A DNA stretch of 28,173 nt from an uncultured Christensenellaceae bacterium. GTDB taxonomy: Bacteria; Bacillota; Clostridia; Christensenellales; Borkfalkiaceae. The stretch lies in NCBI GenBank assembly GCA_910587365.1, contig CAJUKJ010000020.1, forward strand, positions 1 to 28,173, read 5' to 3'. The notes beneath the pieces were generated by a model. That model was not told the origin of the DNA, made no database searches, and worked only from the letters and a program-made list of their open reading frames with translations. Below are positions 24,059 to 28,173 of this stretch, one piece after another (within the stretch, counting starts at the first letter, position 1; every line of letters begins with the position of its first letter). A program made the translations under genes and the position numbers.

Positions 24059-24102
24059 TTTAAGGAATTCTTAAAGATTTACGCATTGGAAAATGATATA
24101 AT
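24059..24102 (+). promoter_or_regulatory. Promoter with OmpR-type direct repeat ahead of the receiver-less regulator
   Basis: A -10 TATAAT at 24097-24102 has no matching -35. At the -35 side lie TTAAGG (24060-24065) and TTAAAG (24071-24076), 11 nt apart, the spacing typical of sites bound by OmpR/PhoB-family dimers. The same bases can be read as the dyad TTTAAG-gaatt-CTTAAA. This suggests activator-dependent self-regulation by the original regulator. Confidence 0.5.
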
Positions 24103-24119
24103 TGATATGGAGGTGCTGT

Positions 24120-24365
24120 ATGAAATATAATTGCCTTGTAATTGACGACGAAACAGTGCTTGCGTACCTTATAGAACACAAAGGTAAGGTTATATCGAAA
24201 AAAGAACTGTTTGAGAAAGTCTGGGAAGATAAATTTACGGGCGACGGAACGCTGAACGTGCATATCAGAAAGCTTCGTGAAGCCATAGAAAGCAACCCGA
24301 ACGAGCCGAAATACATTATTACGGTCTGGGGCGACGGTTACAAATTTACGGGAGCAGGCGTATGA
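24120..24365 (+). CDS. OmpR-family response regulator lacking its receiver domain
   Basis: An 81-aa protein starting at ATG 24120 with GGAGG at 24109-24113. The first 14 residues (MKYNCLVIDDETVL) are the first strand and acidic pair of a receiver domain. The sequence then jumps in frame to a winged-helix DNA-binding domain: AYLIEHKGKVISKKELFEKVW, FTGDGTLNVHIRKLREAIE and YIITVWGDGYKF, which are helices 1-3 and the wing. A normal OmpR-type regulator is about 225 aa, so roughly 140 residues are gone, including the phosphorylated Asp. The deletion kept the frame, so a constitutive DNA-binding fragment could still be made. It overlaps the kinase remnant by ATGA, as in intact two-component operons. 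Either a neutral remnant or a phosphorylation-independent regulator. Confidence 0.82.
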   Translation: MKYNCLVIDDETVLAYLIEHKGKVISKKELFEKVWEDKFTGDGTLNVHIRKLREAIESNPNEPKYIITVWGDGYKFTGAGV

Positions 24366-24475
24366 AAAAGCAAGCCTTTTTAATCGGCGTTTTTTTCGTA
24401 CTTATAGCCGAAATTATTGCGCTAATCGTCTTTGCCGTGCATATAGCACCCCGCAACCTGCTTGTTGGAGAATAA
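24362..24475 (+). pseudogene. Truncated sensor histidine kinase, N-terminal TM segment only
   Basis: ATG 24362 overlaps the regulator stop as ATGA. The 37-codon frame reads MKKQAFLIGVFFVLIAEIIA and continues LIVFAVHIAPRNLLVGE before TAA. This is one TM helix followed by the start of an outside loop, which is how a sensor kinase begins. No HAMP, His box or ATPase follows; the next 203 bp to the gene at 24679 hold no recognisable kinase sequence and only the promoter described next. The kinase is therefore almost fully deleted. Confidence 0.72.
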
Positions 24476-24602
24476 GAAAATGTTTTTATAGGGATTTGGT
24501 ATTTGACAAAGCTTCTTATAAACGGGCAGTGAAGAAAGTTTTTATGACTTTTTTTGTGGAAACATAATCGTAAAGCTTATTATTAGTGATATTGTCTATC
24601 GC

Positions 24603-24653
24603 TTGTAGTTTAGCTTTCGGTATGTTATAATGATTGTGCGATAAACAGTAATT
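24603..24653 (+). promoter_or_regulatory. Promoter-leader copy A (GATAAACAGTAATT family)
   Basis: TTGTAG (24603-24608), 17 nt, TATAAT (24626-24631), 8 nt, then GATAAACAGTAATT (24640-24653). The leader begins at about the transcription start. It drives the 164-aa gene at 24679, which also has AAAAAGGAG as ribosome site. The same layout occurs at 26234 (plus) and 26066 (minus). Confidence 0.75.
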
Positions 24654-24678
24654 TACCGTTGCAAAAAGGAGAATCATA

Positions 24679-25173
24679 ATGAAAGATAAAAAAATGACTT
24701 ATGAAGAAAAGTTAAACGTAATGGAAAAATTCGGTTTGCAAAAAGAATGGGCGGAGTGGGAATTGAAATTGGAAAACGAATATTTTGCCGTTCTTCCTTC
24801 TTTCCGCTTTTTGAAGCCGATTAGCGATCACCTTGAATTCCATAGGGGCGGTTTTGCGGATATGATAAAAAAATACATAGAGCAAGGCGTCCTTGATGAA
24901 AGATTTCCCGAAGTATCCGCGCTGATAAAAGAAGGTGCTTCGATAGAAAGTATAGAGAAGTTTGCATTTGAAAGAGTTCAAGAAGCCGTCGAGAGTATTT
25001 TATATCAACTCGGCGACCAAGAGTCCGCAGAATGCGCGGACGTGTTCGACGAAATAGATTGTTCAAAAATAAAAAAGATGCGCCTTATGGAAATAAATGA
25101 CGACGGAACGCCGACGGGGCGGCGCGCTATCGAGCTTCACGGAAAAATTCCGTTTTCTGATATGGAAGATTGA
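24679..25173 (+). CDS. Hypothetical 164-aa soluble protein
   Basis: Not recognised. It starts at ATG 24679 with AAGGAG 6 nt upstream. It is acidic, without signal or TM segment. The N-terminal half is helical with several aromatic residues (KFGLQKEWAEWELKLENEYF, VLPSFRFLKPISDHLEFH). The middle contains GFADMIKKYIEQGVLDERFPEV and two long helices. The end is a short strand-rich tail with NDDGTPTGRRAIELHGKIPF. The coding sequence is more AT-rich than the housekeeping genes to its left and uses more AAA/GAA/ATA, in keeping with an accessory or acquired gene. It shares its promoter-leader with the two following genes, so it may be co-regulated with them. Confidence 0.7.
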   Translation: MKDKKMTYEEKLNVMEKFGLQKEWAEWELKLENEYFAVLPSFRFLKPISDHLEFHRGGFADMIKKYIEQGVLDERFPEVSALIKEGASIESIEKFAFERVQEAVESILYQLGDQESAECADVFDEIDCSKIKKMRLMEINDDGTPTGRRAIELHGKIPFSDMED

Positions 25174-25196
25174 CCGTATTTTTGCCTATTATATGA

Positions 25197-25230
25197 TATA
25201 ATATTATTACGATAAATTGAAATTTATCTA
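25197..25230 (+). repeat. Decayed fourth copy of the shared promoter-leader
   Basis: TATAAT (25197-25202), 8 nt, GATAAATTGAAATT (25211-25224), then TATCTA. The -10-to-GATAAA distance equals that of the three intact copies. The part GAAATTTATCTAT also matches bases just before the start codon of the gene at 26303. It has no good -35 at 17 nt and no plus-strand gene behind it, so it looks like the remnant of a lost gene copy. It also forms a small dyad GATAAAT-tgaa-ATTTATC. Confidence 0.5.
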
Positions 25231-25249
25231 TTTCTATTCGATTTTATTT

Positions 25250-25999
25250 TCATATCAAAAATGCTTTTATATGCTCATTTGCAATTTTGACTTGTCGTTT
25301 ATTAAAACCGTGCTTTGCACCATCCAGAACAATCAAAAGCGAATTTGGGTTGACTGCGATTGTCATAGCCTTTTTCGCATAGTCAATGTTTACTATACTG
25401 TCATTATCGCCGTGAATAATCAATATAGACACATTTATCTTCGCTATCGTATCGTAGATATCCAAGCCGATTGCTGACTTGGGGTAATCGGGCGAAAACC
25501 TAAACAACTTACACTTCAAGGTATCTTCAATATTTTCGGGGCTGAATTGCATAAACAGCATTTTTCCTTTGCGTGCATCATCGGGAATACATGGCGCAGG
25601 ATAAAGCAATATTAGCTTATCTACACTTCGCTCGGCGGCAAACATACAGGAAACAACCCCGCCCTGACTTTCTCCGACTAAAATCAACTTGCTACTGTTG
25701 ACATAGTTTAATCGTGCCACATAATCAATTACGCAAAGTAAGTCCCTTTTTTCGGTTTCAAGCGACATATCTCTGAATTTTCCGTCGCTCTTACTCATCA
25801 AACCGCCGCCGCAAAAATCATATGTAAAAACCACGTATCCCATATATGCCAAATATTCGGCATATGATTTTAATCGTTTTTGATTTCCCAAAAATCCATG
25901 GCTTAATATTACGGGGATACCGTTATCTTTTTCTATACGGTACTCGTAACCACCGATTGTGAATTGTCCGCTTTTACATGAAAAATAGTTTTTCTTCAT
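25250..25999 (-). CDS. Alpha/beta-hydrolase (serine esterase/peptidase-like)
   Basis: A 249-aa cytoplasmic alpha/beta-hydrolase. The catalytic triad is visible: Ser111 in the nucleophile elbow VGESQGG (108-114), Asp200 in HGDNDSIV and His230 in GAKHGF. The oxyanion region is LSHGFLGNQ (32-40), and YDFCGGGLMSKSDG has the place of the conserved strand-loop before the elbow. The length and HGFLG-N-Y layout match small esterases related to the S9/feruloyl-esterase group. The substrate cannot be told. The start at ATG 25999 has only a weak CGGAA upstream. It is a single-gene unit with promoter-leader copy B, and is convergent with the unknown gene at 24679. It is AT-rich like its neighbours. Confidence 0.87.
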   Translation of the reverse strand: MKKNYFSCKSGQFTIGGYEYRIEKDNGIPVILSHGFLGNQKRLKSYAEYLAYMGYVVFTYDFCGGGLMSKSDGKFRDMSLETEKRDLLCVIDYVARLNYVNSSKLILVGESQGGVVSCMFAAERSVDKLILLYPAPCIPDDARKGKMLFMQFSPENIEDTLKCKLFRFSPDYPKSAIGLDIYDTIAKINVSILIIHGDNDSIVNIDYAKKAMTIAVNPNSLLIVLDGAKHGFNKRQVKIANEHIKAFLI

Positions 26000-26015
26000 T
26001 TATTATGTTCCGCTG

Positions 26016-26066
26016 AATTACTGTTTATCGTAATTGTATCATATCAAAACCAAATAAGAAAAGCAA
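26016..26066 (-). promoter_or_regulatory. Promoter-leader copy B (GATAAACAGTAATT family)
   Basis: On the minus strand TTGCTT (26066-26061), 17 nt, TATGAT (26043-26038), 8 nt, GATAAACAGTAATT (26029-26016). It drives the hydrolase. The -35 lies inside an AAGCAAGGA repeat. Confidence 0.75.
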
Positions 26067-26100
26067 GGACTGTTTACCGTAATTCCCACAGGGAATTTAA
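26055..26100 (-). repeat. Dispersed ~46-bp repeat, copy 1, with AATTCCC dyad
   Basis: On the minus strand this begins TTAAATTCCC and ends with the -35 region CCTTGCTTTT. It aligns without gaps to 27292-27336 at about 32 of 46 positions by hand count, in two blocks. The first block is a dyad AATTCCC-aca-GGGAATT (26081-26097) placed just upstream of the hydrolase -35, so it could be an operator. Confidence 0.5.
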
Positions 26101-26123
26101 TAAAACGCAAATAAAAAGGTTTA

Positions 26124-26149
26124 GGCATGGCGTTAAGCTGTGCCTTTTC
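26124..26149. terminator. Weak stem-loop with T-rich tail
   Basis: GGCATGGC (26124-26131), loop GTTAA, GCTGTGCC (26137-26144), with two G-U pairs, A-rich before and TTTTCTGTACTTTTTT after. No plus-strand gene ends just upstream, so its purpose is unclear. A further dyad TAGGCTA-ctcg-TAGCCTA (26172-26189) follows. Confidence 0.4.
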
Positions 26150-26233
26150 TGTACTTTTTTCGTGGACGAATTAGGCTACTCGTAGCCTAGTGAGATATAG
26201 ATATGTTTTATATTTCCCGCAAAATTCAATCGG

Positions 26234-26284
26234 TTGCGTTCTTTCATTTTTCGTGATATAATGACAGTAAGATAAACAGTAATT
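26234..26284 (+). promoter_or_regulatory. Promoter-leader copy C (GATAAACAGTAATT family)
   Basis: TTGCGT (26234-26239), 17 nt, TATAAT (26257-26262), 8 nt, GATAAACAGTAATT (26271-26284). It drives the transglutaminase-like gene; CGGAG is the ribosome site before ATG 26303. Confidence 0.75.
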
Positions 26285-26302
26285 TGGCGGAGAAATTTAT
26301 CT

Positions 26303-27184
26303 ATGGGCGACAACGAATTAAAAGAAATATGGCAAGAAGAATTAAATATTTTCAAAGGCATACTTTTCAATAATTCCGAGTTTGCCGAAGGTACAGAAGA
26401 TAGTCTTTCGTATAAATTTGACTGTACCGAGTTTGAAGTTCTCAAACAAGAGTACAAAATACAAGAGATAGCGGGCAACGGCACTTCTTTTGAAAAAGCA
26501 GTAAACCTTACACGCTACTTTGCTCCACGCCTTCTTCACGACGGCAACTTTGATAATCATATAAGCTGTAATGCGTTAGAGCTATTGAGATATAGTTTAA
26601 ATAAACCGTCTTGCGGAATAAACTGTCTGAATAAGTCAAAGATTTTGCAAGAATTGTGTCTTGCGTTAAAAATTCCTGCGCGTAGGGTATGGATTATGCC
26701 GTATTCGCCTTATGATATGGATAATCACGTTGTAACCGAAATATACGATGACACGTTGAGCAAATGGGTAATGCTTGATGTTACAAGTAACGGCTATTTT
26801 GCCAATGCCGCAGGTGAACCGTTGTCAGTCGTTGAAATTCGCCGAAATTTTGCTCTAAACGAAGTGTGCGACTTTATTAAAACGGTGTCAGAGTGTGCGG
26901 AAGTGTTTTCTGATAAAAAAGCGGAAGCCATATATTATGAAAGGTATTTTGCAAAAAATTCATTTTGGTATGTGGTCGAAAAGAATAACACTTGCGGCGA
27001 TGACGGGGAACGGCTGTATTGTATTCCCAAAGGCTTTAATCGGTATGCGTGGACAAAGCAAAACTTGGAATACAAATTGCATTGTTCACCAAATAATGGA
27101 GCCATAAATCAAAGATTAAAAGTTATAAGCGAAGCTGAGTATAAGCAGGTAAGCAGTATTTCTATATTATCACTTGCGCCGTAA
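26303..27184 (+). CDS. Transglutaminase-like (papain-fold) protein
   Basis: A 293-aa protein with a transglutaminase-like core. The Cys-His-Asp triad is Cys108 in CGINCLNKSKILQELCLAL (104-122), His142 in MDNHVVTEIY and Asp159 in KWVMLDVTSNG. The LKIPARRVW after the Cys helix is the typical loop of this superfamily. Bacterial members include proteases, peptide cyclases and amidases; the actual reaction is unknown. There is no signal peptide or TM, so the product is cytoplasmic, unlike most wall-associated members. The C-terminal third (CGDDGERLYCIPKGFNRYAW) is a separate beta-rich piece I do not recognise. ATG 26303 has CGGAG upstream. It is AT-rich, with its own promoter-leader copy C and a strong terminator. 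Confidence 0.85.
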   Translation: MGDNELKEIWQEELNIFKGILFNNSEFAEGTEDSLSYKFDCTEFEVLKQEYKIQEIAGNGTSFEKAVNLTRYFAPRLLHDGNFDNHISCNALELLRYSLNKPSCGINCLNKSKILQELCLALKIPARRVWIMPYSPYDMDNHVVTEIYDDTLSKWVMLDVTSNGYFANAAGEPLSVVEIRRNFALNEVCDFIKTVSECAEVFSDKKAEAIYYERYFAKNSFWYVVEKNNTCGDDGERLYCIPKGFNRYAWTKQNLEYKLHCSPNNGAINQRLKVISEAEYKQVSSISILSLAP

Positions 27185-27221
27185 CTAAATTTCAATTTAT
27201 CTTTCTAAAAGGTTTGTAGTA

Positions 27222-27254
27222 AAAAGCTCTCGAACATATCGTTCGAGAGCTTTT
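27222..27254. terminator. Terminator after the transglutaminase-like gene
   Basis: A perfect 14-bp stem AAAAGCTCTCGAAC / GTTCGAGAGCTTTT with loop ATATC, A-rich left and T-rich right. It also may stop transcripts from the opposite side. Confidence 0.85.
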
Positions 27255-27291
27255 GTCCTTGCTTGAAAGTATAACTCTTAATAATTTAGTT

Positions 27292-27336
27292 TTTTAATTC
27301 CCTATGGGAAGTGCGCTTTTATATCCTTGCTTTTAT
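27292..27336 (+). repeat. Dispersed ~46-bp repeat, copy 2
   Basis: Begins TTTAATTCCC and contains GGGAAGTGCGC and TATCCTTGCTTTT. It is the plus-strand match to the minus-strand repeat at 26055-26100. A shorter GTCCTTGCTT piece is also present at 27255-27264. No gene is driven from here that I can see. Confidence 0.5.
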
Positions 27337-27359
27337 CTTTATGAAATGCACTGTAAAGC

Positions 27360-27605
27360 TCACTTGTTTTCTTCTTCTTTGTTTTTTACCTTACCCGTTA
27401 TAAAATCTCCCTGAGGGGGAGGAGGGTTGTCTTTCAATTCTTTTTTCTCCTGCAACTGCTTAAACGTTACCATCAACGCCCCGCAGACAAACGCCCCGCC
27501 CAGCGGCGCAAAACCCCACCATTCAAAGTAGACGAAAATAAATATGGTAACAGCGGAAAACAATGCCGCAAGGATACAGAAAATTATACGCAGCTTCTTA
27601 TACAT
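27360..27605 (-). CDS. Small membrane protein, 81 aa
   Basis: Not recognised. Two TM helices (KLRIIFCILAALFSAVTIFIFVYF and WWGFAPLGGAFVCGALMVTF, the last part at about residues 28-47) are followed by a charged cytoplasmic tail with a Pro run (NPPPPQGDF) and ending KNKEEENK. I prefer ATG 27605 over ATG 27623: the six extra residues are a hydrophobic/Tyr run ahead of the basic start YKKLR. A TATTAT box (minus, 27617-27612) with TTGCAA 17 nt upstream lies 6 nt before 27605, which predicts a leaderless mRNA and excludes the longer start. It stands alone, between the accessory genes and the rRNA promoters. Confidence 0.7.
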   Translation of the reverse strand: MYKKLRIIFCILAALFSAVTIFIFVYFEWWGFAPLGGAFVCGALMVTFKQLQEKKELKDNPPPPQGDFITGKVKNKEEENK

Positions 27606-27611
27606 ATATAT

Positions 27612-27640
27612 ATAATATAACATTAACCGCCAAATTGCAA
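27612..27640 (-). promoter_or_regulatory. Promoter of the small membrane protein, probably leaderless
   Basis: On the minus strand TTGCAA (27640-27635), 17 nt, TATTAT (27617-27612), then 6 nt to ATG 27605. No ribosome site lies between. Confidence 0.5.
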
Positions 27641-27721
27641 GAAAAATATCCTTTATTGATGTACTTGCGAAAAATAGTGAACAGTTTTGTATAAAATTAA
27701 CTCAATTTGTCAAAAATTGAC

Positions 27722-27786
27722 TTAACGAAAATTTTTGTTAAAATAAAAATAATTGCTTGACATAATATATTTATTTATGTTATCTT
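27722..27786 (+). promoter_or_regulatory. rRNA operon promoter P1 with upstream dyad and AT-rich UP region
   Basis: TTGACA (27757-27762) with TATCTT (27781-27786) at 18 nt. A nearly perfect 20-bp dyad (TTAACGAAAA / TTTTTGTTAA, 27722-27741) and an A/T-rich stretch lie directly upstream, as expected for an UP element or a regulator site. Confidence 0.6.
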
Positions 27787-27894
27787 AATCAAGCTGTCGG
27801 CGATAAATCGTCTGTAACCGCAAAATCAGTCGTAAAACGATAAAAGAACTTAAAAAATTTATGAAAATTTTATGAAAAAAGTTCTAAAAATTGT

Positions 27895-27923
27895 TTGACA
27901 ATTAATTTTGTATATGATATTAT
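27895..27923 (+). promoter_or_regulatory. rRNA operon promoter P2
   Basis: TTGACA (27895-27900), 17 nt, TATTAT (27918-27923): near consensus, about 138 bp after P1. Between the two lies the inverted repeat AGAACTT / AAGTTCT (27845-27885). Tandem promoters are usual ahead of rRNA operons. Confidence 0.85.
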
Positions 27924-27927
27924 AGAC

Positions 27928-28122
27928 AAGCTCGCTGGTGAGCATCGGATGTTTTTCCGATTAACGATGTTTAAAAATTGAATAGAAGGAAACGATTTTA
28001 AAAATAGTTTCTGTCAATTTAACTTTGAAGTACATTAGTACCACAAAGCAAAGTCAGCAAAGATAAATGACTTAAATAGTCGAGATAGAGCCACGAACTT
28101 ATAGTTCGGTTTTATACAAATT
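27928..28122 (+). promoter_or_regulatory. 16S leader with boxA-like element and processing stems
   Basis: The untranslated leader holds GCTC-gctggt-GAGC and ATCGG-atgttttt-CCGAT hairpins (27929-27962). A boxA-like GATGTTTAAAAATTGAAT (from about 27966), the site bound by NusB/NusE, resembles Firmicute rRNA leaders. Two more stems follow: CTTTG-GTAC / GTAC-CAAAG (28023-28048) and CGAACT-tat-AGTTCG (28094-28108). These probably form part of the RNase III precursor stem. Confidence 0.6.
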
Positions 28123-28173
28123 AAACTTAAGAGTTTGATTCTGGCTCAGGATGAACGCTGGCGGCGTGCTTAA
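28123..28173 (+). rRNA. rrs: 16S ribosomal RNA, 5' end only
   Basis: Contains the universal start region GAGTTTGATTCTGGCTCAG from 28131, followed by GATGAACGCTGGCGGCGTGC. The mature 5' end is placed eight bases before GAGTTTG by comparison with E. coli. The gene continues past the window. The base after TTTGAT is T where the standard 27F primer has C. Confidence 0.97.

Noticed and set aside
25217..25477. Plus-strand open frame behind the orphan promoter-leader
   Set aside because: It is antisense to the conserved hydrolase, including its active-site His and Asp region, and has no ribosome site; the residue pattern is that of a shadow.
1..28173. CRISPR arrays, insertion sequences, toxin-antitoxin pairs, restriction systems, riboswitches
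   Set aside because: No regularly spaced repeats, transposase motifs, paired small toxin/antitoxin genes, restriction motifs or recognisable riboswitch cores were seen on either strand.

Overview
The window looks like a mid-GC chromosome segment of an uncultured Firmicute of the class Clostridia. The signs are TTG/GTG starts mixed with ATG, strong AGGAGG-type ribosome sites, sigma-A promoters of TTGACA-17-TATAAT type, many hairpin terminators and the style of the topoisomerase genes. The class is an inference. The window opens in a tRNA-Gly(UCC) gene (minus strand) and closes in the first ~50 nt of a 16S rRNA gene preceded by two promoters.

Region 1 (210-2694) holds two minus-strand membrane-anchored surface proteins (signal peptide, beta-rich/SH3-like ectodomain, C-terminal TM segment, short basic tail) around a small unknown plus-strand gene. 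Region 2 (2757-10243) is a compact eight-gene phage-derived operon: large terminase, small unknown protein, portal, scaffold-like protein, HK97-fold major capsid, head-tail adaptor, beta-propeller-like head-completion protein and a small unknown protein. Every frame is open and the TerL active-site residues are present, but there is no integrase, repressor, replication, lysis, tail-fibre or tailspike gene, and ordinary chromosomal genes lie on both sides. It is the best candidate here for an undescribed system: a domesticated capsid/packaging cluster, gene-transfer-agent-like or satellite-like.

Region 3 (10319-14546) holds an RlmI-type methyltransferase, an RluA-family pseudouridine synthase and a 783-aa surface protein built like those of region 1. 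Region 4 (14768-22126) is housekeeping: a GNAT-like protein (minus), a type IIA topoisomerase pair (probably ParE/ParC), an MscS channel and a DUF1858 CxxC protein. Region 5 (22188-24475) has worn genes: a zinc-ribbon membrane protein frameshifted by an 11-bp tandem duplication, an intact SH3-NlpC/P60 lipoprotein, and a two-component operon whose regulator lost most of its receiver and whose kinase is cut to its first TM segment.

Region 6 (24603-27605) is more AT-rich and accessory: an unknown 164-aa protein, an alpha/beta hydrolase (minus), a transglutaminase-like protein and a small membrane protein. The first three share a promoter-leader in which a -10 box is followed, always after 8 nt, by GATAAACAGTAATT; a decayed fourth copy lies between genes. 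Several genes across the window have a -10 box 6-8 nt before the start codon, which predicts leaderless mRNAs.
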